Shown piece after piece: positions 8,092 to 14,012 of a stretch of DNA of 22,395 bases (positions within the stretch are counted from its first letter, which is position 1; each line of letters begins with the position of its first letter). The notes beneath the pieces were generated by a model, which was not told the origin of the DNA, did no database searches, and saw nothing but the letters and a program-made list of their open reading frames with translations. Source of the stretch: RGIG1918 sp045536045 (GTDB lineage Bacteria; Cyanobacteriota; Vampirovibrionia; Gastranaerophilales; Gastranaerophilaceae); assembly GCA_045536045.1 (NCBI GenBank), contig JAZSMU010000082.1, positions 1-22,395 on the forward strand, read 5' to 3'. A program made the position numbers and the translations under genes.

Positions 8092-8095
8092 TTTT

Positions 8096-8119
8096 AAGCT
8101 CCCTTGTGGAGCTTTTAAT
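8096..8119 (+). terminator. Rho-independent terminator after the coiled-coil gene
   Basis: AAGCTCC (8096-8102) pairs with GGAGCTT (8108-8114) around a 5-nt loop and is followed by TTTAATTT. It begins 4 nt after the stop codon. The next gene starts only about 15 nt further, so some read-through into it is likely. Confidence 0.75.
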
Positions 8120-8133
8120 TTATGGGAGAAAAT

Positions 8134-8730
8134 ATGAAAAAAGGTATAAAATTTGCACTAATTTTGGCATTATTATTGTTTATTAACCCTGTTTTTGCAA
8201 AAACAATTAAAGTTGTTGCACAAACAACAAATTCATTTGACCCATACGACCCACCAGAAGTTTTTTATGCAAAAATTCTTGAAAAAGTTAGCGTTGAAGA
8301 AAACAAGGTCGTTCCAAAAGGAACAATTAGAGGAAATGTTGTTAAAGTTTCAACATCAAAAAGAGGAAAAAGAAACGGATACCTTGTAATTCAAATTTCC
8401 GGCTTTAAAGAAGAGGGTGCAAATGTTTTTGCCCCAACAAGAAATGATATCAGAGCAAAAGTAACAAGATATAAGAAAACAGATTTAAAAGAATTAGGAA
8501 TATCAAGTGCAACCTCAATTGCCGGTCTTTTTGTTGACCATATTGCAATCCCAATTAATTTCGCAAGAGGGATGATTACACCATATGAAAACAAATCTAG
8601 GCTCAAATCTGGAGTTCAGAAAGCATATGAAAAATCAACACTTTCTTATATTTCAAAAGGAGAAGAAATAGACCTTAAGACAGGCGAGTTGGTTGTTTTA
8701 ACTGTAAAAATTAAAGATGAAAATGATTAA
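8134..8730 (+). CDS. Conserved-looking exported protein, function unknown
   Basis: The 198-aa protein starts with a signal peptide (MKKGIKFALILALLLFINPVFA, cut before KTIKVV). The mature part looks beta-rich, with a central VVPKGTIRGNVVKVSTSKRGKRNG segment typical of small exported barrel or sandwich proteins, and it ends with LKTGELVVLTVKIKDEND. I do not recognise a family. The ATG at 8134 has GGGAG 5 nt upstream; an in-frame ATG at 8122 precedes that site and is rejected. No separate promoter is obvious, so expression probably depends on read-through of the terminator at 8096-8119. The stop codon overlaps the stop of the convergent TolC-like gene by three bases. Confidence 0.78.
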   Translation: MKKGIKFALILALLLFINPVFAKTIKVVAQTTNSFDPYDPPEVFYAKILEKVSVEENKVVPKGTIRGNVVKVSTSKRGKRNGYLVIQISGFKEEGANVFAPTRNDIRAKVTRYKKTDLKELGISSATSIAGLFVDHIAIPINFARGMITPYENKSRLKSGVQKAYEKSTLSYISKGEEIDLKTGELVVLTVKIKDEND

Positions 8731-10028
8731 AGATTTTTAATTTTAAATTCAAAATCTACATCATTTATTTCTCTTAAAAAATCTGTCCAAGAATTATAAT
8801 AGTCGGCTAATGCATATGTGTAGCCGATTATTGTTGTTTTATAAGTTTGTTTTGAAATGATTAAATCAGAAATATCAATTTTACCTTCTTCATATAATTT
8901 AACTGAAGTTTTAATTAATTTTTCTGAATTTTGCAAAATATTATCTTCATATTGATTTAAATTTTTAGCTGATGTTAAGAATTTTTGATATGCTGATGCA
9001 ACATCTTTTTTCGCTTTATCTTTTAAAGAAAGATATTTTAACTGTGCCTGCTCAAGCTTGTAAGCTTTATTTTGGATTTCTGGTGTGTGGGAATAAAAAA
9101 GTGGAATATTATCAACACTAACACCAACGAAGCCACCACCAAGTGTTGCCCCTGTTTCAGAGTAATTTTTAGTTTGATGAGCATAACCAGCACCAAGTGT
9201 TAAATCTGGGATTCTGCTTTTTGTAGATAAATACATTTCTGCTCTTGCAACTTCAATTTCTTGAAGAGCAATTTCAAGGTCTTGCCTATTCTTTAGAGCA
9301 ATCTCAATGAAATCATTTATGTCTGGAAAATTGAAATCAGGTCTTGGAGTGTTCATTTCTTCAAAATTATTCGCTTCAGCTAAAATATCATCTTCAGAAT
9401 CATAAACAATTCCATTTGAAGCATTAATAATTTTATTTAATTTATTTTTAGCAAAATCAACATCAGCTTTAGCAGTATTAACTTGAGTTACTAAATGATT
9501 AAGTGCAATTTCTGTTTGAATTGCGTCAATAAAATCTGTGCTTTGAGTTTTTCTTTTATTTTTTGCAACATCTAAAAGTTGTTTTTGGAATATTTTTTGT
9601 TGCTCCAATGAATCTAATATAGATTTAGCAGAAACAAGTTCAATATAAGCTTCTCTAACATCCATAATTAAATCAAACTTAGTGTATTCGGTTTTCTTTT
9701 GAGAAAGATTATATTTAGCTTGTTCTAATTCTTTTTTTGCTTTTCTTTTATTGATTTCTAAAGTTTGAGAAAAACCAATGAGTTTTGGCTCGGTATTACC
9801 AGCAGCACCATAAAGATAATTTGCGTGCAAAGATGGGTTATGTAATCTATTGGCAATTTCAATATTGTTTTTAGCAATTTCAATATCTAAATTTTTAGAT
9901 TTAAGTTCAATATTATTTTCAACTGCAATACTGATGGCATCTTTAAGATGCACTTTTTTAATATCTTCAATTGCAAAAGCAAAAATAGGAGCTAATAATA
10001 TTAATACCAAACTTAAAATCTTTTTCAT
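8727..10028 (-). CDS. TolC-family outer membrane efflux protein (copy 1)
   Basis: The 433-aa protein has a signal peptide (MKKILSLVLILLAPIFAFA) and then two tandem outer membrane efflux (OEP) repeats. The first opens with HLKDAISIAVENNIELKSKNLDIEIAKNNIEIA near 26-60, and the second with DINDFIEIALKNRQDLEIALQEIEVARAEM. Long coiled-coil stretches alternate with amphipathic strands, as expected for a trimeric outer membrane channel with a periplasmic alpha tunnel. Partners would be an inner membrane pump and an adaptor protein; neither is encoded in this window, so the substrate is unknown. It follows the tRNA genes on the same strand but behind their terminator. A -10 box lies 6 nt before the ATG and no Shine-Dalgarno sequence is seen. 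Its tail overlaps the convergent gene at 8727-8730. Confidence 0.88.
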   Translation of the reverse strand: MKKILSLVLILLAPIFAFAIEDIKKVHLKDAISIAVENNIELKSKNLDIEIAKNNIEIANRLHNPSLHANYLYGAAGNTEPKLIGFSQTLEINKRKAKKELEQAKYNLSQKKTEYTKFDLIMDVREAYIELVSAKSILDSLEQQKIFQKQLLDVAKNKRKTQSTDFIDAIQTEIALNHLVTQVNTAKADVDFAKNKLNKIINASNGIVYDSEDDILAEANNFEEMNTPRPDFNFPDINDFIEIALKNRQDLEIALQEIEVARAEMYLSTKSRIPDLTLGAGYAHQTKNYSETGATLGGGFVGVSVDNIPLFYSHTPEIQNKAYKLEQAQLKYLSLKDKAKKDVASAYQKFLTSAKNLNQYEDNILQNSEKLIKTSVKLYEEGKIDISDLIISKQTYKTTIIGYTYALADYYNSWTDFLREINDVDFEFKIKNL

Positions 10029-10034
10029 TGAAAA

Positions 10035-10040
10035 ATTATA
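10035..10040 (-). promoter_or_regulatory. -10 box for leaderless TolC-like (copy 1) transcript
   Basis: The minus strand reads TGTTATAAT, an extended -10 element whose TATAAT ends 6 nt before the ATG (10026-10028). The transcript would start at the A of the ATG or one base away. There is no Shine-Dalgarno sequence and no clear -35 box. Confidence 0.5.
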
Positions 10041-10057
10041 ACATATGATTAGGCATT

Positions 10058-10082
10058 AAAAAAGACACCCTTAGGTGTCTTT
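10058..10082 (-). terminator. Terminator of the tRNA genes
   Basis: AAAGACACC (10061-10069) and GGTGTCTTT (10074-10082) form a 9-bp stem with a 4-nt loop. On the minus strand three further T residues follow the six-T run. It lies 3 nt past the encoded CCA of tRNA-Val. Confidence 0.85.
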
Positions 10083-10085
10083 AAA

Positions 10086-10161
10086 TGGTGGGCGATTAGG
10101 GACTCGAACCCCAAACCCTCTCCTTGTAAGGGAGACGCTCTACCAATTGAGCTAATCGCCC
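10086..10161 (-). tRNA. tRNA-Val (anticodon UAC)
   Basis: The minus strand folds as a complete 76-nt tRNA. The acceptor stem is GGGCGAT/ATCGCCC, the D arm GCTC...GAGC, the anticodon stem TCTCC/GGAGA around loop CTTACAA (anticodon TAC), and the T loop TTCGAGT. The 3' CCA is encoded (10086-10088). Confidence 0.95.
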
Positions 10162-10166
10162 GAGAA

Positions 10167-10181
10167 GAAAGTTTAACTTTC
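10167..10181 (-). repeat. 15-nt palindrome just upstream of tRNA-Val
   Basis: GAAAGTT and AACTTTC are a perfect 7-bp inverted repeat around one base. It ends 5 nt before the mature 5' end of tRNA-Val and would start the tRNA precursor if the promoter at 10189-10218 is used. It may be a 5' leader hairpin or a protein site. Confidence 0.45.
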
Positions 10182-10188
10182 AACATGA

Positions 10189-10218
10189 ATATTAAAACAT
10201 ATAAAAAATAATAATCAA
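10189..10218 (-). promoter_or_regulatory. Possible separate promoter of tRNA-Val
   Basis: On the minus strand TTGATT (10213-10218) and TAATAT (10189-10194) are 18 nt apart, placing a start near 10182. In such AT-rich DNA chance matches are common, so co-transcription with tRNA-Arg is equally possible. Confidence 0.35.
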
Positions 10219-10234
10219 GAGATTTTTTAAAAAT

Positions 10235-10308
10235 TGTGCCTGAGGAGATTTGAACTCCCAACCTCCAGCTTCGGAAACTGACACTCTATCCAGTTGAGCT
10301 ACAGGCAC
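10235..10308 (-). tRNA. tRNA-Arg (anticodon CCG)
   Basis: The minus strand folds as a 74-nt tRNA. The acceptor stem is GTGCCTG/CAGGCAC with discriminator A, the D arm GCTC...GAGT, and the anticodon loop TTCCGAA (anticodon CCG, reading CGG). The T arm is GGGAG/CTCCT with loop TTCAAAT. No CCA is encoded (ATT follows), unlike the neighbouring tRNA-Val, so CCA must be added by tRNA nucleotidyltransferase. Confidence 0.93.
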
Positions 10309-10318
10309 AAGCTAGATA

Positions 10319-10347
10319 ATTATACCATAGTAGCTACCTTTGTGGAG
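10319..10347 (-). promoter_or_regulatory. Promoter of the tRNA genes
   Basis: The minus strand shows an extended -10 TGGTATAAT (TATAAT at 10319-10324). TCCACA lies 17 nt upstream as a 4/6 match to the -35 box. Transcription would start near 10312, just before tRNA-Arg. Confidence 0.6.
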
Positions 10348-10384
10348 TATATGTATTTGATTAAAATTAGAATATTTTTTATAT

Positions 10385-11782
10385 ATGAAAAAATGTTTTT
10401 TAATATTAATGAGCATATTTTTTTCTTTCATGCCAGCTTTAGGGAAAGAAGAATATTTTTCATATAAAAAATATAATGAAAAAATTAATATTGAAGAAAA
10501 GATTTTTGAATACTTAGAAGAAAGACCGATTTATATTTCCTTAAAAGATTGTTTATGCCTTGCTGTTGATAATAATTTTGGAATTAGAATAATAGAGAAA
10601 AATTATGAAGCTAAAAAATATAATTTTAAATATTCATTATCAAAATTTTTGCCAGGAGTTGGAATAACAGGTTACACAAATTTAATCAGAGGGCAGGTTC
10701 TTGTAGGTGGAATTTTACTAGATGAAATAAGAGAATTTGCTTTGTTTGGAGGCTTATATGCAACTCATAATTTAACAGATGGTGGAAGAGATATATTTAG
10801 AGCAAAAAGTAGCGATTATTTAAAAAAATCTTTAAATGAAAAATTAACAAACACAAAAGAGGAAACCTTAAGAGAAGTTGCAAGAAAATATTATGAATTA
10901 TTAGAAGCAAAATTATCTATTGAAATTTATATAAGAAATTACCATGAAAGAGAAGAACAATTGAGGCTTTTAAGCAATTTAAAACGTGCAGGGCTTGGAA
11001 CAAAATTTGATGTAATAAGAGGAGAAAATGAACTAGCTGACGCCAAACAAAGTTTATTAACTTCAATTAATAATTTTAGGCTAAAGCAAGCAACTTTAGC
11101 AAACGCAATTGGAATAAGCGTTGAAGCACCACTTTATCCAATTGAGGAAGAAATTGAACCTATTCAATTAATTGAAGAAAACAAGGAAATTGAAAAATTA
11201 TATGAAAGTGCACTTGTAAATAGGAAAGATATTAAAGCACTTGAGCTTGAAATTGAATCAGATAAATTTAAAAGAAAAATGAATTATTCAGATTTTATCC
11301 CCAAAATTCGCTTGGATTATAAATATTCTTATCAAGGAACGGCAAGCTCTGGTTTGGGGCACAACGCACAGTTTATAGTTAATGCCGATATACCAATTGG
11401 AGAAAACTTAGGGGTTGGAACTTGGGCAAAATTAAAAGAAGAGGGAGCAGAAATTAGGGCAAAAGAATTAGAATTAATTAACAATAAAAGAAATATTAAA
11501 AATGAAATTATAAATCATTACACAAGCTCAAAATTTTCTAAAGAAAGAGCAAAAATTGGGGCAAAAAGAATTGAGTATGCAACAGAAACATCAAGGCTCG
11601 CAGAATTAAGACTGAATGCAGGCGAAGGGCTTTTAATTGATGTTTTGCAAACACAAACAGAAAAAACCAGAGCAAGGATTAGCTATTTAAGTATGGTTGT
11701 TGAATATAACATTAAACAAGTTGAATTGCTTTACGATATTGGGCAAATTAGCATTAAAAATTTATTAGAAAATTTTGATTAA
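10385..11782 (+). CDS. TolC-family outer membrane efflux protein (copy 2)
   Basis: This 465-aa protein has a signal peptide (MKKCFLILMSIFFSFMPALG) and two OEP repeats. ISLKDCLCLAVDNNFGIRIIEKNYEAKKYNFKY-type sequence near 50-85 opens the first. KLYESALVNRKDIKALELEIESDKFKRKM near 270-300 opens the second. Inner segments such as LREVARKYYELLEAKLSIEIY and ERAKIGAKRIEYATETSRLAELRLNAGEG are the coiled-coil helices of the periplasmic tunnel. It differs clearly from the copy at 8727-10028, so it is not a recent duplicate. No pump or adaptor gene is next to it. No Shine-Dalgarno sequence precedes the ATG; a TAGAAT at 10368-10373 could start transcription within a few bases of it. No terminator is visible after the stop. 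Confidence 0.88.
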   Translation: MKKCFLILMSIFFSFMPALGKEEYFSYKKYNEKINIEEKIFEYLEERPIYISLKDCLCLAVDNNFGIRIIEKNYEAKKYNFKYSLSKFLPGVGITGYTNLIRGQVLVGGILLDEIREFALFGGLYATHNLTDGGRDIFRAKSSDYLKKSLNEKLTNTKEETLREVARKYYELLEAKLSIEIYIRNYHEREEQLRLLSNLKRAGLGTKFDVIRGENELADAKQSLLTSINNFRLKQATLANAIGISVEAPLYPIEEEIEPIQLIEENKEIEKLYESALVNRKDIKALELEIESDKFKRKMNYSDFIPKIRLDYKYSYQGTASSGLGHNAQFIVNADIPIGENLGVGTWAKLKEEGAEIRAKELELINNKRNIKNEIINHYTSSKFSKERAKIGAKRIEYATETSRLAELRLNAGEGLLIDVLQTQTEKTRARISYLSMVVEYNIKQVELLYDIGQISIKNLLENFD

Positions 11783-11813
11783 ATTAAATTCAAGCACCAT
11801 GTCGGTAAATTTA

Positions 11814-11841
11814 TGTTAAGAAAATTGTTAAGAAATGTTAA
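11814..11841 (-). promoter_or_regulatory. Triple TTAACA direct repeat (Pho-box-like)
   Basis: On the minus strand TTAACA occurs three times with spacers of 4 and 6 nt (starts about 10 and 12 nt apart, one helical turn). Spaced TTAACA-type direct repeats are known as PhoP sites in Bacillus, and the cyanobacterial Pho box is a triple CTTAACCT-like repeat. Whether a PhoB-like regulator binds here is inference. Confidence 0.35.
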
Positions 11842-11923
11842 ATTAAATTTTTAAATATAACGTTATTTTACTTATCTTTTAAAAAATAAACATTAAAATT
11901 AGACTTCTAATATGTTTAATGTA

Positions 11924-11952
11924 GCGACAACTTATAAAAAAAATGTTATATT
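11924..11952 (+). promoter_or_regulatory. Distal candidate promoter of the HEAT-repeat gene
   Basis: GCGACA (11924-11929), a 17-nt spacer and TATATT (11947-11952) preceded by TGT form an extended -10 promoter. Transcription would start near 11959 and give a leader of about 150 nt. Confidence 0.4.
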
Positions 11953-12046
11953 AATAAAGCTTTAAATATAAAGTGTTCTTTTTACTCTTATTATTAATTT
12001 AAGGAATGTAACAAAACTAAATAAAAAGACAATAAAAAGTAAATTT

Positions 12047-12074
12047 TTGAAAACTAAATGTTTTAAATTATATA
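12047..12074 (+). promoter_or_regulatory. Proximal candidate promoter of the HEAT-repeat gene
   Basis: TTGAAA (12047-12052) and TATATA (12069-12074) are separated by 16 nt. A start near 12081 leaves a leader of about 30 nt that includes the GGAAGG ribosome binding site. Confidence 0.5.
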
Positions 12075-12111
12075 AGGAAGTAGTGAAGAAAAATTTATCG
12101 GAAGGAAAACC

Positions 12112-12966
12112 ATGACGATTAGTGTGAACAACAAGAAGAAACAATCTAAAAAAACTTTTGAAGAATTGGTAATTGATTTAGAAACAAGCAACTCAGAAAA
12201 AGTTCGCTACAACGCTGCAAGAATTCTTGGCGAAATGGGCGATTTCAGAGCTGTTGAACCTCTAATTAATATCTTAAAAAATGACAAAAACGGTTCAGTT
12301 CGTTTATATGCAGCTAGAGCACTTGGCGAATTGGGCGATACTTCTGCAACAGTTTCTTTAATTGAATCTTTAAGAGAAGATAGAAACGTTGACGTTCGTG
12401 TTCGTGCAGCAAGAGCACTTGGCAGATTAGGTGGCGAAATTGTTGTTGAACCACTTGTTGAAGCACTAAATGATGAAAACCCACAAGTTTGTATTACTGC
12501 AACAGACGCCTTAATTGAAATTGGCGACATTGCAACAGACGCTTTAATGGGCGTTTTATTCCACGAAAAAGTTAATGTTCGTTGCGACGCTACAAGAGCA
12601 TTGGGCGAAATCGGAAACAAAAAATGCGTTGAAGACATTATTAAAATGCTAAAAGACGAATGGGTAAATGTTAGAATTTATGCTGTAACTTCTTTAGGAA
12701 AACTTGAAGACACAAGAGCAGTTCCTGCTTTAATTGAAGTTATGCAAGATACAAAAGAAAATGATTTAGTTAGAGCTGGTGCTGCAGCAGCACTTGGCGT
12801 TCTTAGAGACCAAAGAGCATTAATGCCATTAAGACAATTAATTATTGAAGCTCAAGAATTGGGTGAACTTGAAGACACAGCTCTTAAATCATTCAAGAAA
12901 ATTATGGCTGCTAACTGGGAAATGATTCCTGGTGCAACACCTGTTAAAAAACCAGCCTTGATTTAA
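12112..12966 (+). CDS. HEAT-repeat protein (PBS-lyase-type HEAT repeats)
   Basis: The 284-aa protein consists of about seven repeats of 31-32 residues from residue 17 to about 250. Each has the pattern VR-x-x-AARALGE(L/I)GD-x-x-AVEPLIE-x-L-x-D, with arginines near 32, 64, 96, 157, 188 and 221. This is the PBS-lyase HEAT-like repeat, a solenoid for protein-protein binding. In Cyanobacteria the family includes phycobilin lyases, but the repeat alone is widespread and does not indicate that enzyme; no phycobilisome gene is seen. There is no signal peptide, so it is probably a cytoplasmic scaffold or regulator. The ATG at 12112 has a good GAAGG site at 6 nt spacing. Codon use is richer in GGC/GAA/CGT than in the unknown genes nearby, which may mean higher expression. 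A strong terminator follows, so it is a single-gene unit. Confidence 0.9.
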   Translation: MTISVNNKKKQSKKTFEELVIDLETSNSEKVRYNAARILGEMGDFRAVEPLINILKNDKNGSVRLYAARALGELGDTSATVSLIESLREDRNVDVRVRAARALGRLGGEIVVEPLVEALNDENPQVCITATDALIEIGDIATDALMGVLFHEKVNVRCDATRALGEIGNKKCVEDIIKMLKDEWVNVRIYAVTSLGKLEDTRAVPALIEVMQDTKENDLVRAGAAAALGVLRDQRALMPLRQLIIEAQELGELEDTALKSFKKIMAANWEMIPGATPVKKPALI

Positions 12967-13004
12967 CCGATAAAGAAGCATTAACAAAATATACACTAAA
13001 CAAC

Positions 13005-13029
13005 AAAGCCCTGAAGAATCAGGGCTTTT
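13005..13029 (+). terminator. Terminator of the HEAT-repeat gene
   Basis: AAAGCCCTGA (13005-13014) and TCAGGGCTTT (13019-13028) form a perfect 10-bp stem with loop AGAA, followed by T, A and a TTTTT run. It may also act for the opposite strand, where the gene at 13080 converges, because the other side is A/T-rich as well. Confidence 0.9.
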
Positions 13030-13079
13030 AATTTTTCTTAAATCAAGCGATTTTATTATCACAAAATAAATATTCAGTT

Positions 13080-13361
13080 TTATTCGTCGTCTTCAATCAT
13101 TTGACTCATGACATCAAGACGAGAATTTAAGGAATCAACAAAATGAGAATATCTTTCCATTCTAAGCTTTAACCAAGAAAGCATTGAGGAAGACCCTCTA
13201 ATTTTGATAGTTCTCACTTGCGAAAAGCACCTATGTTTTGAGTTATAGGTTTCAGTAAAAAATGTTTGGCACTTGCAGTTTAATTCTTCAATTAATTCAT
13301 AAAGCGTGGTTAGCCATGCACTTTGAACATTTAATTCATCTATTTTGTACTCCAGAAACAT
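13080..13361 (-). CDS. 93-aa protein of unknown function
   Basis: I do not recognise this small protein. It has no signal peptide or membrane segment. It begins MFLEYKIDELNVQSAWLTTL, contains three Cys/His-bearing positions (C29, C31 and a HRC segment at 43-45), and ends in an acidic tail (MIEDDE). Predicted secondary structure is mostly helical with two long amphipathic helices. Support for it being real: AAGGA lies 8 nt before the ATG, an extended -10 TGATATAAT is found 43-48 nt upstream, and no other frame competes. The cysteines could bind metal, but their spacing does not match a standard zinc motif. It stands alone between a terminator for the HEAT gene and that of the rpo operon. Confidence 0.65.
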   Translation of the reverse strand: MFLEYKIDELNVQSAWLTTLYELIEELNCKCQTFFTETYNSKHRCFSQVRTIKIRGSSSMLSWLKLRMERYSHFVDSLNSRLDVMSQMIEDDE

Positions 13362-13403
13362 TTTTCACGTCCTTAAATTTTTTGATATACTATTTATATA
13401 CTG

Positions 13404-13412
13404 ATTATATCA
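13404..13412 (-). promoter_or_regulatory. Extended -10 promoter of the 93-aa protein
   Basis: The minus strand reads TGATATAAT, an extended -10 box. Transcription from near 13397 would give a ~36-nt leader with an AAGGA site. No convincing -35 box is seen. Confidence 0.5.
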
Positions 13413-13462
13413 TCACTTATAATTTATTCTAGTGTCTATACTAAGGTTATAGAAAAAGTTGC

Positions 13463-13503
13463 AAAAAATAAAACGCTGAAACATTTGTGCTCCAGCGTTT
13501 TTC
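13463..13503 (-). terminator. Terminator at the end of the rpoB-rpoC1-rpoC2 unit
   Basis: AACGCTG (13472-13478) pairs with CAGCGTT (13493-13499) around a 14-nt loop. On the minus strand TTATTTTTT follows. It lies about 30 nt past the stop of the small secreted-protein gene and is the first terminator-like hairpin I found downstream of rpoB on this strand. Confidence 0.75.
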
Positions 13504-13530
13504 AGAATTGTAAAGAAATGTAATGAATTT

Positions 13531-14001
13531 CTATTTAATGTATTTTAAAAATGTTTGAACTTTAGTATCCATTTGCTCTACTTTAAATTTGTATCCGTCA
13601 TTAGTTTTAACAACTATAAAATAACAAGACAAACCTTCTTTATCTTTGTTTGGATATCTTTGAGCAGAAACTTTATATTCGCCTTCTTTAATTTTAACTA
13701 CTTTTTGGTTCAAGTAATTATTTTTATAACGCATCATTTTAGCACCAGCTTGCCCCATTTTCATTTGCTTTAAATATTCATCCATTGGGATAACTAATGA
13801 AGCTTTTGTATTATCTGGTTTAATAACCGTTCTAATAATTTTTGCATTTGGCAAATAATAGTTTGGAATTTCTTTACTGTAAGAATTTGCAGCACTAACA
13901 TATTCGTTGAAAAATGCTTTAACATCATCAACTTCAGCTGCAAAACAACCCAAAGCAACTGTAAAAACAGTTGCTAAGGTTAAAAGAATTTTTCTAATCA
14001 T
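13531..14001 (-). CDS. Exported small protein encoded directly downstream of rpoC2 (NTF2-like fold possible)
   Basis: The 156-aa product has a signal peptide (MIRKILLTLATVFTVALGCFA). Cleavage after CFA is likely; the ALGC sequence is an imperfect lipobox, so a lipoprotein is possible. The mature part begins VDDVKAFFNEYVSAANSYSKEIPNYYLP, which with the later beta strands (KASLVIPMDEYLKQM, YKVSAQRYP, SCYFIVVKTNDGYKFKVEQMD) suggests a helix-then-sheet NTF2/SnoaL-like domain. This is a fold guess from pattern. The ATG at 13999-14001 lies 11 nt after the rpoC2 stop, and its AAGGAG site overlaps that stop codon (TAAGGAG), so translation is probably coupled to rpoC2. A TTG two codons upstream is rejected. 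The shared terminator at 13463 supports one operon. Confidence 0.8.
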   Translation of the reverse strand: MIRKILLTLATVFTVALGCFAAEVDDVKAFFNEYVSAANSYSKEIPNYYLPNAKIIRTVIKPDNTKASLVIPMDEYLKQMKMGQAGAKMMRYKNNYLNQKVVKIKEGEYKVSAQRYPNKDKEGLSCYFIVVKTNDGYKFKVEQMDTKVQTFLKYIK

Positions 14002-14012
14002 AAGCAATCTCC

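Larger units (their letters stand above)
11783..12111. other. 329-nt AT-rich intergenic region upstream of the HEAT-repeat gene
   Basis: No gene is supported here. The stretch holds three spaced TGTTAA repeats (11814-11841), a perfect ATAACGTTAT palindrome (11857-11866), an imperfect inverted repeat (11890-11922: ACATTAAA/TTTAATGT with inner TTAG/CTAA), and two candidate promoters reading toward the HEAT gene. The amount of symmetrical sequence suggests a regulated upstream region. Confidence 0.6.

Noticed and set aside
8195..8389. 64-aa open frame overlapping the exported protein gene in another frame
   Set aside because: The overlapping frame has a signal peptide and ribosome binding site; this one has neither and is His/Gln/Lys-rich shadow sequence.
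10049..10261. 70-aa open frame on the minus strand across the tRNA region
   Set aside because: It runs through tRNA-Val and its terminator, which are unambiguous RNA structures.
11962..12144. 60-aa minus-strand open frame upstream of the HEAT gene
   Set aside because: It covers the HEAT promoter and start, has no ribosome binding site and shows no recognisable features.
12207..12638. 143-aa open frame antisense to the HEAT gene
   Set aside because: It mirrors the repeat pattern of the HEAT gene codons, has no ribosome binding site and has Ser/Ala-rich composition expected of a shadow frame.
12112..12966. Calling the HEAT protein a phycobilin lyase
   Set aside because: HEAT repeats of this type occur widely, and no phycobilisome or bilin gene is seen in the window.
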